Shown: piece after piece, positions 15,679-25,071 of the stretch
Position numbering within the stretch: the first letter of the stretch is position 1
How the letters are laid out: each line of letters starts with the position of its first letter
DNA from: Selenomonadaceae bacterium
GTDB lineage: Bacteria; Bacillota; Negativicutes; Selenomonadales; Selenomonadaceae
Assembly: GCA_017484005.1 (NCBI GenBank)
Contig: JAFUTY010000060.1
Location: forward strand, 1 to 40,555
Length of the DNA stretch: 40,555 bases
Direction: 5' to 3'
The notes under the pieces: model-generated
Database searches by the model: none
What the model saw: only the letters and a program-made list of their open reading frames with translations
What the model was told of the DNA's origin: nothing
Made by a program: the position numbers and the translations under genes

Positions 15679-17067
15679 ATGAAAAAAACTCTTATGGCTG
15701 GACTTACTGGTGCACTTCTTCTCGGTTCGATGGGAACGAGCTTTGCAGCGTCGAATCCTTTCACCGACGTGCCGAAAGGTCATTGGGCTTACGATGCAGT
15801 TGAACAGCTTCGTCAAGACGGAGTTATCGAAGGTTATGGCGATGGAACTTATCGCGGTGAAAGAACAATCACCCGTTATGAAATGGCTCAAATGATCGCT
15901 CGCGCGATGGATCAATTCGATGAGCAGGTCAAGGGACTTGCAGGTCAGAAACCGGTTGTTCAAAACGTCGGTGCAGATAAAGCAATGCTCGATCGCTTGG
16001 CTGCTGAGTTTGCGGATGAACTCAATAACCTCGGCGTAAGAGTTTCAAATCTCGAGAAATATTCCGACAAGATCACTTGGGGCGGAAAAATCGAATATAC
16101 TTATACTAGCGATCGTCGCGATGAAGATGGTAATGGGCACAAGACTAAAACCAATGATAACCATTATGTCTTCCGTCTCGAGCCGAATGCAGAAATCAAT
16201 GATCACTGGTCAGCACATGCACGTATTGATATCGATGGCGATATGAAACATGATGCAACTGGCGATAAAGATGATAACGGCGATTTCGATGGAAAAGTTT
16301 CTGGAAAACGTGTCTGGGCTCAAGGCGATTATGATAATTTCACGATCAAAGCTGGTAAATTCGAGCTCTATACGAATGAGAATGGTCTAGTTTTCGATGA
16401 TGAACTCTCCGGCGGTCAAATCGATTATCATGCTGGTGATTTCACTGTGACAGCACTCGGTGGTCGCCTTGATATGGAGGAGGATTCTCAACTCGCTGAT
16501 GCTCTTGGCACGACTAATGGCGACGATGTTGCAAACGTTTGGGGAGTCAATCTCCAATATGCACATCCAACAGGATTTGAGCTCGGTGCAGGATATTATC
16601 AACTCACGTCTGATATGCTCGCGCTGGGAGTACTCAAGAATGGCAATGTTGTCACTGCAGGCGATGATAAAAGCAAAATTTGGTCAGTAAACACCGGATA
16701 TAACTTTACTGATAGAGCCAAACTTTGGGGATCTTACGCTCGATTCGATGCGGATATGTACGAGCCGTATTCAATTCCTAGCTCTGCAAAATATTCTTGG
16801 CAGGCTGAATTCGACTATGGAACTTACGACGATGCATCCGAGAAAGGTCAATGGGGAATTTACGGTGCATACCGCAGATATGGACGCCGCTCCTCAATTT
16901 TCCCAACCGGCGATGGTGTTGATTGGGGACAAAAAGGCTGGGAAGTTGGAGTTTCATATGCTCCAATGAAAAATGTTGGTTTGCTCGCGAAGTACTTCAA
17001 CGGCGAAGATCTTTTGAGTGGAAATGATGCTGAAAAACTCTTCGGTCGCGTTGAATTCTTCTTCTAA
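15679..17067 (+). CDS. SLH-domain outer membrane porin-like protein, copy 3
   Basis: A 462-residue protein with the same plan: signal peptide to about residue 23, SLH domain 27-80, coiled-coil stalk, then a barrel ending in VEFFF. The N-terminal third is nearly identical to copy 2. The barrel matches copy 2 in many strands but lacks the inserted Ala-rich loop and is shorter. It has the best promoter of the three, which suggests it may be the main expressed copy. ATG at 15679 with GGAGG upstream. Family identity is strong; pore selectivity cannot be read from the sequence. Confidence 0.92.
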   Translation: MKKTLMAGLTGALLLGSMGTSFAASNPFTDVPKGHWAYDAVEQLRQDGVIEGYGDGTYRGERTITRYEMAQMIARAMDQFDEQVKGLAGQKPVVQNVGADKAMLDRLAAEFADELNNLGVRVSNLEKYSDKITWGGKIEYTYTSDRRDEDGNGHKTKTNDNHYVFRLEPNAEINDHWSAHARIDIDGDMKHDATGDKDDNGDFDGKVSGKRVWAQGDYDNFTIKAGKFELYTNENGLVFDDELSGGQIDYHAGDFTVTALGGRLDMEEDSQLADALGTTNGDDVANVWGVNLQYAHPTGFELGAGYYQLTSDMLALGVLKNGNVVTAGDDKSKIWSVNTGYNFTDRAKLWGSYARFDADMYEPYSIPSSAKYSWQAEFDYGTYDDASEKGQWGIYGAYRRYGRRSSIFPTGDGVDWGQKGWEVGVSYAPMKNVGLLAKYFNGEDLLSGNDAEKLFGRVEFFF

Positions 17068-17100
17068 TTCAAGCATAGAGCTTGTTTGAATATATAAAAA

Positions 17101-17139
17101 AAGATCCTCGGTCTATAAATAGATCGGGGATCTTCTTTT
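17101..17139 (+). terminator. Terminator between porin copy 3 and the tail ORF of the nuclease gene
   Basis: Stem 17101-17114 with 17121-17134 (AAGATCCTCGG / TCGGGGATCTT) plus flanking A and T runs, so it can act on both strands. It belongs to the recurring hairpin family. Confidence 0.75.
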
Positions 17140-17150
17140 GTAGTGATTGA

Positions 17151-17333
17151 TCATTTTTTCAATCGATTTGCAAGTTCGATAATTCGATCCATCGGAAGTT
17201 TTGTTGCACGATAAACTTGCTCCAAAGTCATATTCATCTCGAGCAAATTCATCGCTGTGAATTCTTTTTCTTCGGCTCGACCTTCTCTTCGTGCAAGATA
17301 TTCACGATCGCGTATTTCCATTTCCAAATTCAT
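17151..17333 (-). CDS. Short ORF duplicating the start of the Rpn tail, with a different C-terminus
   Basis: About 60 residues from ATG 17333, whose ATGA overlaps the stop of the upstream Rpn gene. The first 20 or so residues (MNLEMEI.DREYLARREGRAE) copy the tail of that protein at both DNA and protein level; the rest (LLEMNMTLEQVYRATKLPMDRIIELANRLKK) is a different but similar-style small helical tail. Both copies are preceded by the same GAGGTTGGAATTC. It may be a translated small partner, as reported for RpnS in E. coli Rpn loci, or a left-over alternative 3' cassette. No function can be assigned. Confidence 0.45.
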   Translation of the reverse strand: MNLEMEIRDREYLARREGRAEEKEFTAMNLLEMNMTLEQVYRATKLPMDRIIELANRLKK

Positions 17334-18217
17334 GAATTCCAACCTCGATGCGATTTATTCAATTCAAGAATTATTTCGGTTGGAAGTTTTGTGATCATTT
17401 GAATCTCGTCGACAGATTTTCCCATCTGAATCATGTCAAATGCGATAGATCTTCTCGCTTCATTTTGTCCTTCGGCTCGACCTTCAACTCGACCTTCAGC
17501 AATTCCTTCGACTCGACCTTCAGCTCGACCTTCTCTTCGTGCAAGATATTCACGATCGAGTATCTCCATTTCCAAATTCATGAATTCCAACCTCGCTTCC
17601 TTTTCCATTTTCACATCTTGAACTGCTTCATCAAATTCTCTCGAAAATTTTCCAGACACAACTCTCCTTTCAACATAATCGATGAATTCCTTCAAATTCG
17701 GACTGACTTCACCATGCGTTCCCTTCGTGTTGATCAAAAATTTCCGCGCTCGAGTTTTCAATACATACTCCGGATGAGTATCGCAACGATCACTGAAACT
17801 GTAGACATAATCTCCATATCCACAGAAATCAAATGTGCAAATGAAAATGATGTATGAATCCCAAAGCTCGCGATAAGATTTTCCCTTCTCCAATCGATTT
17901 TGATCGATCAAACCTTGATAGTATCTCAATCGCTCGGGAAGATCTTTTTCTTCCGAAGTCTGCATTTCAAGATCGAACATTCGGCGTTTTCCATGATCTT
18001 CGGCATAAACATCGAGCCGAATTCCCTTTGAATCTCGTCGAGATTTTATAGATTTTTCACGATCTGGATCAAAAATCTCGATAATTCTGATCTGCAGAAT
18101 TTCCTCGATAAGACGTCGGCAGAGATCAGGAAATTTATGCATTGTCGCGCTGAAAATGAAATTATCAGTGATCGTTAGAGATTCCCATTTTGCTTCAAGA
18201 TCTATTTTCTCGCGCAT
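17330..18217 (-). CDS. Rpn-family PD-(D/E)XK nuclease / putative transposase
   Basis: A 295-residue protein starting at ATG 18217 with AGAGGTGATT upstream. The N-terminus DNFIFSATM...FPDLCRRLIEEIL, then GIRLDVYAED...MFDLEMQ supplies the catalytic Asp and Glu-x-Gln of the PD-(D/E)XK fold, and YYQGLIDQNRLEKGKSYRELWDSYIIFICTFDFCG is the family's typical next block. The C-terminal tail is coiled and charged, with EGR-type repeats (RAEGRVEGIAEGRVEGRAEGQ). Such proteins act as DNA nucleases promoting RecA-independent recombination and are often found in variable copy numbers. The tail can also be translated from an internal ATG. Confidence 0.85.
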   Translation of the reverse strand: MREKIDLEAKWESLTITDNFIFSATMHKFPDLCRRLIEEILQIRIIEIFDPDREKSIKSRRDSKGIRLDVYAEDHGKRRMFDLEMQTSEEKDLPERLRYYQGLIDQNRLEKGKSYRELWDSYIIFICTFDFCGYGDYVYSFSDRCDTHPEYVLKTRARKFLINTKGTHGEVSPNLKEFIDYVERRVVSGKFSREFDEAVQDVKMEKEARLEFMNLEMEILDREYLARREGRAEGRVEGIAEGRVEGRAEGQNEARRSIAFDMIQMGKSVDEIQMITKLPTEIILELNKSHRGWNS

Positions 18218-18248
18218 CGAATCACCTCTCTCGAATTTTACAACATAC

Positions 18249-18286
18249 TCCTCGAGTAAAAAATGCTCGGGGATTTTTTTATTCGG
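18249..18286 (+). terminator. Plus-oriented terminator in a divergent intergenic region
   Basis: An 8-bp stem TCCTCGAG (18249-18256) with CTCGGGGA (18266-18273), seven T and ATTCGG. No plus-strand gene lies immediately upstream (the Rpn gene points away), so it may insulate the next gene or be left over from a rearrangement. Confidence 0.65.
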
Positions 18287-18321
18287 ATCTATAATTCACG
18301 CTCGGAAAGGAGGAATGCAAT

Positions 18322-19624
18322 TTGAGAATCTCAGTTCTGCTCGATATCAAACCAAATTCACAAGTTGATTCTTGTATTGAACATTTGAATCGAGCAACAA
18401 ATTCTCGAGGGGGAGAGGGCTGAAATTGATCTGGAGATAATTCGAAATGATCAAAATCTTCCACGCCCGAAATTTTGGAATTCTGCCTTCGAAGAAATCT
18501 CGACGGATTCAAAATACATTTTGTTTTTGAGTTCAGAGATCTGGCTAACGAAAAATTCAATCAATAAAATGCTCGATACTCTCGAATCTGATGAACTCAC
18601 TGGAGCAGTTGGAGCATGGCAGAAGTTTTCGCAACAAAATCGACAGACTATGAATCTTAGTTATAAAGATTTTGATGAAATTCAGCCGGCTGTCGATAAA
18701 TTTGAATCGGAAACAAAATCACGGCTGAATATTTTTCTTGAAGGCGAATGTTTGATGATTCGTCGAAATGCGCTAGATCGAATCAAATTTAAAAATGGAA
18801 ACTTCGCGAATGAAATTTTTCAGCATGGAATTTATGACGCGATTGATTTGTCATTCAAGATTTGGCTAGCTGGATTCAAACTTCAACTCGCACCGACATT
18901 CGTTCATTGGCAGAAATCAAATTCAATAACTGTCGAGCAACTATCCAAAGAGGAACAGCTTTTCAAAGATAAATGGGGATTTTCGATTCAATATTCAACA
19001 AATGTGCGACTCGATATTTTGAATATGATTCAAGAGCCGGTGAGTGATTCTCCCGATTTTCTCGAAATTGGATGTGCATCGGGCGGAACTCTAATCGAAA
19101 TCAAGAATCGATATCACAAAGCTAAACTCCATGGAATCGAAATCAATTCAAAATCTGCAAAAATCTCGTCATGTTTTGCGGAAATTGAAAATGTGGATAT
19201 CGAAAAATTTGCGCCGGAGCATTGGCATGAAAATTTTGACTACATTATTTGTGGCGATGTTATCGAGCATCTTGTAGATCCTTGGGCAGCAGTGAAAAAT
19301 ATTCGAGCGATGTTAAAGCCGGATGGACATCTTTTAGCGAGCATTCCGAACGTTTGTCATATCGAAGTTGTCCGCGATTATTTGCATGGGCATTGGCGAT
19401 ATCAAGATGCTGGAATTTTGGATCGAACTCATTTGCGATTTTTTACGCTCGAAAGCATTCAAACGATGTTTCAGTCAGAAAATATGGCTGGAGTAATGTT
19501 GCCGAAACAATTGGTTAGTTCTGAAACAGATTATCGATTTGCACAAGAATTGAGCGCGAGGTTTAATATTCCATTGAACAATTTCACAACGTATCAATGG
19601 CTTGTTAATGTTAGAAAAATTTGA
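18322..19624 (+). pseudogene. Glycosyltransferase (GT2-like) - SAM methyltransferase fusion, frameshifted in a G5 tract
   Basis: Translation from TTG 18322 (AAAGGAGG 8 nt upstream) gives MRISVLLDIKPNSQVDSCIEHLNRATNSRG and then hits a stop after a run of five G near 18411. With four G the frame continues (RGERAEIDLEIIRND...) without break to 19624, about 433 residues. The first part resembles a GT2 glycosyltransferase fold (YILFLSSEIWLT..., FLEGECLMIRRNALD, HWQKSNS). The C-terminal part is a class I methyltransferase with FLEIGCASGGTL, YIICGDVIEHLVDP and LKPDGHLLASIPN. It probably modifies a surface glycan. The G-tract shift may be real inactivation, slippage-based switching or an assembly error. 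The piece from TTG 18521 alone is unlikely to be a natural start. Confidence 0.75.
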
Positions 19625-19638
19625 AAGGATGATCGTGT

Positions 19639-20838
19639 TTGATCAACGTGGCAGAAAAAACTGGGAAAGGTCGATTTGGAGTTTACGGCGGACAATATGT
19701 TCCAGAGCTCGCAATGCATGCATTAATCGAGCTCGAGGAAGCTTATGAAAAATTCCATAACGATCCAGAATTTTTGGCGGAATTCAAAAAATATCTCCGC
19801 GAATATGCAGGACGTCCATCGAATCTCTATTTCGCCGAAAAATTGACTCGTCATTATGGACGCGCAAAGATCTTTTTGAAACGCGAGGATCTACTTCACA
19901 CCGGCGCACATAAAATCAATAATGCATTGGGACAAGCGTTACTCGCAAAACGCATGGGAAAATCGAAAGTTGTCGCTGAAACTGGAGCGGGACAGCATGG
20001 AGTCGCAACTGCAACAGTCGCCGCGTTATTCGATATGGAATGTCACATCTTCATGGGCAAAGAGGATACCGAGCGTCAAAAGCTCAATGTCTTTCGAATG
20101 AAACTCCTCGGCGCGGAAGTCGTTCCAGTCACATCAGGAACTGCAACTCTCAAAGATGCAACGAGCGAAGCGATCAGGTTCTGGGCGTCAAATATCACTG
20201 ACACTTATTACGTCATTGGCTCAGCAGTAGGTCCTCATCCATATCCATTAATGGTTCGCGATTTTCAAAAAGTTATCGGCGAGGAAGTTCGTCAGCAATC
20301 CATGGAAAAACTCGGAAGACTTCCAAATTATCTCGTTGCATGTATCGGTGGCGGAAGTAATTCGATTGGACTTTTCCATGATTTTATGAAGAATCCGGAG
20401 ATCAAAAAATTTGGAGTCGAGGGCGGAGGAATTGACGATTCGAAAAATGCTCGATCGCTTTCTGGAACTGGCCGCCCTGGAATTTTGCATGGAGCTTACT
20501 CATATTTATTGCAGACTCCAGATGGACAAGTTATCGAGGCTTATTCAATTTCCGCGGGGCTCGATTATCCTGGAATTGGTCCAGAGCATTCATATTTCAA
20601 AGACACCGGCGCAGCGACTTATGATTTCGTGACAGATGCTGAAGCTATCGCGGGATTCCAGCTTCTATCGAAAACTGAAGGAATCATTCCGGCGATGGAA
20701 TCTTCACATGCGATCGCTTATCTTGAAAAATTGATGCCGAAAACTCGCGAGGATGAAATCGTCGTCGTATGTTTATCAGGACGCGGCGATAAAGATGTTG
20801 CGCATGTTGCGAAATATTTGGGGGAGAATATTGAATGA
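19639..20838 (+). CDS. trpB: Tryptophan synthase beta chain
   Basis: A 399-residue PLP enzyme that condenses indole with serine. It has the start [19 protein letters not shown], the PLP lysine in [13 protein letters not shown] (Lys92), the glycine-rich phosphate loop [10 protein letters not shown], and the C-terminal SSHAIAYL and CLSGRGDKD motifs, all of the standard TrpB1 type. The start is TTG 19639 with AAAGGATG upstream. It overlaps trpA by 4 bp (ATGA), so the two are translated together as the alpha2-beta2 complex. The rest of the trp operon is not in the window and no T-box or leader peptide is seen upstream. Confidence 0.97.
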   Translation: MINVAEKTGKGRFGVYGGQYVPELAMHALIELEEAYEKFHNDPEFLAEFKKYLREYAGRPSNLYFAEKLTRHYGRAKIFLKREDLLHTGAHKINNALGQALLAKRMGKSKVVAETGAGQHGVATATVAALFDMECHIFMGKEDTERQKLNVFRMKLLGAEVVPVTSGTATLKDATSEAIRFWASNITDTYYVIGSAVGPHPYPLMVRDFQKVIGEEVRQQSMEKLGRLPNYLVACIGGGSNSIGLFHDFMKNPEIKKFGVEGGGIDDSKNARSLSGTGRPGILHGAYSYLLQTPDGQVIEAYSISAGLDYPGIGPEHSYFKDTGAATYDFVTDAEAIAGFQLLSKTEGIIPAMESSHAIAYLEKLMPKTREDEIVVVCLSGRGDKDVAHVAKYLGENIE

Positions 20839-21626
20839 CAAATTTGGAGAAAAAATTCGCGGAGCTCAAATCTGCGAATCGAAAGGGAATCATAATTTAC
20901 ATCACTGCAGGAGCTCCAGATGTTGAAACATCGATTCGCGCGGTGTTAGAAGCTGAAAAAAATGGCGCGGATGTTATCGAAATCGGAATTCCATTTTCAG
21001 ATCCAATGGCAGATGGTCCAGTGATTTTGAAAAGCTCGACCGCCGCAATTCGAAATGGAATGACTGTCGCGGGAGTTTTGGAAGTTGTCAAAAAAATTCG
21101 CGAGAAATCTCAAATTCCAATCGTTGCGATGGGATATATCAACAATCTGTTGAGTTATGGATTCGAAAAATTCGTTGCAGATAGCAAATCTGTCGGCATG
21201 GATGGAGTGATTCTGCCCGATGTTCCGCATGAAGAATCGGAAGTTATGAGAAAAATTTGTGCGGAGAAAGATTTTCATTTGATGGAATTTCTGACTCCAC
21301 TCACAACTCCGGAACGAATGAAAGAAACATGCTCGAGCGCGAATGGATTCATCTATGGCGTCTCGAATACTGGAGTCACTGGCGTTAAGAAGATCGATTT
21401 TTCGAAAATCAATTCGGTTATCGAAAAAGCTCGAGAATTCACAAAAACTCCGATGGCTGTTGGATTTGGAATTGGCGGAACTGAATCTGCAATCGATGCG
21501 GCGGAAGCTGCTGATGCGATCATTATTGGCTCAGCTGTCGTGAGTCGATTAATGGATGGAAGATTTGACGATGCGATGAAGTTTGTTTCTGATATTCGTC
21601 AAGCTCTCGATAAGAAATACTCGTAA
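20835..21626 (+). CDS. trpA: Tryptophan synthase alpha chain
   Basis: A 263-residue TIM barrel that cleaves indole-3-glycerol phosphate to indole. Catalytic Glu49 and Asp60 fall at the canonical numbers in [16 protein letters not shown]. The loop [13 protein letters not shown] and phosphate-binding GFGIGG...IIGSAVV are present. It starts inside the last codons of trpB and is followed by a strong terminator, which closes the pair as a unit. Confidence 0.97.
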   Translation: MTNLEKKFAELKSANRKGIIIYITAGAPDVETSIRAVLEAEKNGADVIEIGIPFSDPMADGPVILKSSTAAIRNGMTVAGVLEVVKKIREKSQIPIVAMGYINNLLSYGFEKFVADSKSVGMDGVILPDVPHEESEVMRKICAEKDFHLMEFLTPLTTPERMKETCSSANGFIYGVSNTGVTGVKKIDFSKINSVIEKAREFTKTPMAVGFGIGGTESAIDAAEAADAIIIGSAVVSRLMDGRFDDAMKFVSDIRQALDKKYS

Positions 21627-21647
21627 GATCAATCCTGGATTAAAAAA

Positions 21648-21690
21648 GATCGGGGATCAACATATCGATCCTCGATCTCTTTTTTGTTCG
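21648..21690 (+). terminator. Terminator of trpBA, with GTTCGG tail
   Basis: An 11-bp stem GATCGGGGATC / GATCCTCGATC (21648-21658/21667-21677), T-rich tract and GTTCGG; an A run precedes it, so it could work both ways. Confidence 0.85.
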
Positions 21691-21783
21691 GAAAAATTTC
21701 TTGATTGTCCTCATTAAACAGCAATTCTAATTTCGATTTTTGTAAAATTAATTCTAACTATCTTTTCGAAAGGAGATAAATTT

Positions 21784-22059
21784 GTGTCTTTCAAAGTTGC
21801 AGTGACTTGATTTAGAAAAACTGGTCAATCAACACTGGTCAACGCACTCCTCGATGATGAATTAATACCGACAAATTTGGATTTTGAGAATCCGCCGATA
21901 TATTTCAAAATCGCATTCATTATCCTGGCGATCATTCATCATCACTATGAAAAAGGATTCGGTATCGAAGGAGATCTCAATGATCATATTCCAGAATTGA
22001 TCGATCTTGTCGAGAAAAACTGGAATCCCAACTCTTCGCGCAAAAATTTCGCAATCTAA
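21784..22059 (+). pseudogene. Relic of a P-loop (dynamin-like) GTPase gene
   Basis: GTG 21784 with AAAGGAG upstream reads MSFKVAVT, then TGA at 21808, then FRKTGQSTLVNALLDDELIPTN. This is a GTPase P-loop region in which the first Gly codon has become TGA and the Lys of GKS has become Gln. The frame then runs on into an unrelated-looking segment (YFKIAFIILAIIHHHYEKGFG...PELIDLVEKNW) to the stop at 22057, so most of the GTPase domain is deleted. The intact dynamin-like gene starts 31 nt later. I read this as a decayed paralogue, perhaps still providing the promoter of the cluster. Confidence 0.65.
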
Positions 22060-22090
22060 AAAACTTTTTCAAATTAAAGGGGGGATGTTT

Positions 22091-23557
22091 ATGGAATTCA
22101 AAAATCAACAAGTCGCGCAGGAGTATCAAGATAAAGTTGCGCAAATTCAACAATTGATTGATGCGCCAATCGATGACACTCGCTACGCTTGGGATGCAAC
22201 AGTTCAAAAAGCCGCAGTGAAAATCGAGCAAATCAAGAAAGTTCTCGGCGATGAATTATTGAGCGATACTGTGAAAAATTCATCGCGAAATCTCACAACT
22301 GATATCGATGCATTTCTCAAACGCTGTGCAAATCCAGAATTTCACATCGCGCTGGTTGGAACAATCAAAGCCGGAAAATCAACATTGATCAACGCGATTC
22401 TCAATGACGATCTCGCGTCAACAAATGTCACTCCAGAAACTGCTGCTCTCACAAAATTCATGCGCGACGTTGAAGATTCAGTGACAATTTCATTCTACAC
22501 TTCGGCGGAATGGGATCAATTATGGGCAAGCGCAGCTAAAGATTCATCGAGCGTTTTCGTCGAAGATTATAATAGATTAAACGCGGAATCTGAGAAATCA
22601 AATTGGATTGGCAAAGCTCCAATTCGTCACGATCATTTTGGAAGTCGTCAAGAGCTCAAAACTGAAATCGAGCGATGGACTTCATCAAAATCGCCAGTTC
22701 ATTATTTCGTCAAAGAGGTTATCGTTGGATTGAAGAATTTTCAACTGCCGGAGGGAATGATTCTTGTCGATACACCGGGACTCGATGACGTTGTTGAATT
22801 TCGATCGAATATCACTCGCGATTATATCAATCGAGCGAATGCAGTGCTCGCATGCGTCAAATCTGATTCACTGACTGGCGGAGAATTGCAGACTCTTCAA
22901 AGCATTTTCACCAATACATTTGGTCATCCGGAGAAAGTTTATGTCATCGCAACGCAACTCGATACATTGAATCATCCGGAAAAAGATTGGGCAAAGCAAG
23001 TTGTTGAATGGACGAAATATCTCAAATCGAAAAACTGTTATGGAGATCCAAATCTCGCGCAGAGAAATATCATTCCAACAGCGGCATTTGTCTATTCGCT
23101 CTTAGAAAAATACCGCAACAATGAGATCGAGGAAGAATCTGAAACTGAGGAAGATCTTTATTGGGCAGCTCGAAAATTTGGAGTGCGTCGAGATATCGAT
23201 GAGCATTTCGATGAATTGATCGAGAAAACTGGAATTCGTGCAGTTCATGTGAAATTGCAAAATGATATCGTTCCGAAATATCGCGAGATTGTGTTGCAGG
23301 ATATTCGTGGAAAATATGAGCAATGTTTATCTGGAATTAGAGAACTCGCGCAAAATCAAAAATCTGAACAGGAAGAATTGATTCGTAAAAGTGAATTGGA
23401 TCTCGATCAGATTCGCAAGGAACGTGAGAATCAAGAAAGATTGCTCGCAAATGTTCAAGCAGATAAACGGGATCTCGAGCTATTTATTCGCGATTTGCGT
23501 CAAGAGACCGAGCGTCGAATCAATGATGTTGTCAATCAAATCAAGAATGCGGGGTGA
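22091..23557 (+). CDS. Dynamin-family GTPase
   Basis: About 488 residues from ATG 22091 (GGGGGG site upstream; the longer frame from 22007 overlaps the relic). The P-loop GTIKAGKS is at 90-97, the switch I Thr in STNVTPETAALT, the G3 motif DTPG at 227-230, and the G4 position reads TQLD (288-291) instead of TKxD. The C-terminal 130 residues are a long charged coiled coil typical of a dynamin stalk. There is no obvious membrane helix. Bacterial dynamin-like proteins remodel or protect membranes and are often encoded as adjacent pairs; here the partners are novel-looking coiled-coil proteins. First functional gene of a five-gene cluster with tight spacing. Confidence 0.88.
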   Translation: MEFKNQQVAQEYQDKVAQIQQLIDAPIDDTRYAWDATVQKAAVKIEQIKKVLGDELLSDTVKNSSRNLTTDIDAFLKRCANPEFHIALVGTIKAGKSTLINAILNDDLASTNVTPETAALTKFMRDVEDSVTISFYTSAEWDQLWASAAKDSSSVFVEDYNRLNAESEKSNWIGKAPIRHDHFGSRQELKTEIERWTSSKSPVHYFVKEVIVGLKNFQLPEGMILVDTPGLDDVVEFRSNITRDYINRANAVLACVKSDSLTGGELQTLQSIFTNTFGHPEKVYVIATQLDTLNHPEKDWAKQVVEWTKYLKSKNCYGDPNLAQRNIIPTAAFVYSLLEKYRNNEIEEESETEEDLYWAARKFGVRRDIDEHFDELIEKTGIRAVHVKLQNDIVPKYREIVLQDIRGKYEQCLSGIRELAQNQKSEQEELIRKSELDLDQIRKERENQERLLANVQADKRDLELFIRDLRQETERRINDVVNQIKNAG

Positions 23558-23563
23558 TTTTGA

Positions 23564-24265
23564 ATGTCGATACTCGGAGCACTCGGCACGCTGTTGAAAA
23601 CTGCAATTCCATCTATAATCAAAGCGGGAATCAATTGGTTCAAAAATCTCGGCGAAACTCCACAAGTGAAACCAGATACACCAGTTCAGACAATCGAGGA
23701 CATCGGTGAGGCATTGAGTGGATTGCGCGAGACAATTTTGCGCGAGATTCAGCCATCGATGAAAAATGCAGACGATGAAATCACTGAATACATAGCGGAT
23801 CAATTCACGATGTTCGAAGATAACGCGGAAGTTATCGAGAGGAATCAGATTTCGATTCATGACGCTAAAGCTCGACTCAATGAAATTCCGCGACGAGCCA
23901 AAGAATTTTGGGAGGATCAAATTCGTCGAAAGATCTCGCTTGATAATCCAGCCTGCCGCGCGATTTTGAAACTTCCATCCGGTGCGAAAAAAGAATCTGA
24001 CACTCAAAAATTTATCGAAGATGTTTTGAGAGAATCGCTCGAGAGTTACGCGGAATATTTTCAAAAATCGATCACTGGAATTTATGACGGAATCATGTCT
24101 GACGCTAAAAGATCTGTTGCAAGAGCTGAATCGAAAGCGAAGGAATATTCGGATCTTGTCGATGCAATGAATTCTGGTGACGATGAAAAATTCGAATCGA
24201 TGATTGCTCGCGCACAATTGAAAATCTTTGTCTGTGAAAAATTAATTGAGAAAGCGAGGGAATGA
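23564..24265 (+). CDS. Dynamin-cluster helical protein, unknown function
   Basis: A 233-residue protein starting 6 nt after the GTPase, with GGGGTG as ribosome site. The first 27 residues (MSILGALGTLLKTAIPSIIKAGINWFK) form an amphipathic, weakly hydrophobic segment suited to membrane contact. The remainder is almost wholly helical and charged, with predicted coiled coils. No nucleotide-binding motif is present. The following gene product has a similar N-terminus (MGFFSSLWNGVKSVAKAAAA...), so both may be membrane-contacting partners of the GTPase. No family is recognised. Confidence 0.65.
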   Translation: MSILGALGTLLKTAIPSIIKAGINWFKNLGETPQVKPDTPVQTIEDIGEALSGLRETILREIQPSMKNADDEITEYIADQFTMFEDNAEVIERNQISIHDAKARLNEIPRRAKEFWEDQIRRKISLDNPACRAILKLPSGAKKESDTQKFIEDVLRESLESYAEYFQKSITGIYDGIMSDAKRSVARAESKAKEYSDLVDAMNSGDDEKFESMIARAQLKIFVCEKLIEKARE

Positions 24266-24266
24266 C

Positions 24267-25071
24267 ATGGGATTTTTTAGCAGTCTTTGGAATGGCGTTA
24301 AAAGTGTTGCAAAAGCCGCTGCAGCTGTTGTAACTGCTCCAATTTGGGTGCCTGCTGGATTAAGCTGCTGTTGCTGCAGATAAACTTTTTGGATCATCGA
24401 ATTCTTCTTCTTCAAGCAACAATTCATCCAGTAACAATTATCAACAATCACCGCCACCTCCTCCACCGAGATACACTGCCAATTCAAGCGCAAGTCAGGT
24501 GGATTATACTGCAGAACGATTGAGAGATGCTCGCCAAGAATTTGAAAACGTTGCTCGTCGCAATGAAAAAGATTGCAAACGTATAATCGAAGAATTTTTC
24601 GATATATACGATTCAAAATTTCGCGATGAACCGAGTGTTCAAGGATATAATCTCGATCGACTTCGCCGAAAAAAAGATTCAATTCTATGGGACATTGATG
24701 GAACTCTTACGAGTCGAGTTTCGAGTACTATATCTCTCAACGATAGTGAAACGAGACGAATTCTTGGAATCGATGATTATTCTGAAATGCGCCGACAACT
24801 TTTACGCAAAATGAATGACGTTCAAAAAGATACTCTAAATTCTGTGGCAGGAACTGTTCGCGAGGGATTAACATCTCTAAGTCAAGATATTGAGCGATTC
24901 ATGCAAGATCGAGTTGAGGAGACCGAGCAAAATATTCAGAATCAGCGCGAGATTTTTGCGAAATGGGAAAGTGATCTCGATCAGAAAAATTTTGATAGAG
25001 ATCAAGCTCAACTCATTCCAGCGGAAAAACTCTTCGCGATTCAATTGATTGAGGAGAAACTCGGCACATGA
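24267..25071 (+). pseudogene. Dynamin-cluster coiled-coil protein, broken by a 1-nt frameshift
   Basis: ATG 24267 gives MGFFSSLWNGVKSVAKAAAAVV...AGLS and then a stop 38 codons in. Removing one base near 24363 restores GLAAVAADKLFGSSNSS and joins the long downstream frame to 25071, about 267 residues. The domains of the restored protein are a hydrophobic Ala-rich N-terminus, a Ser/Asn-rich linker with six consecutive prolines, then a long coiled coil (YTAERLRDARQEFENVARRN...). It sits between two intact cluster genes, with its stop overlapping the next start (ATGA). Either recently inactivated or an assembly error. The downstream frame alone has only a weak start at 24499. Confidence 0.7.

Noticed and set aside
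19200..19640. T-box or trp leader before trpBA
   Set aside because: Only 14 nt separate the preceding gene from trpB and no leader peptide or T-box core is seen.
23480..24217. 245-residue minus-strand frame opposite the dynamin-cluster genes
   Set aside because: Antisense shadow of two well-supported genes with no start signal or recognisable motif.
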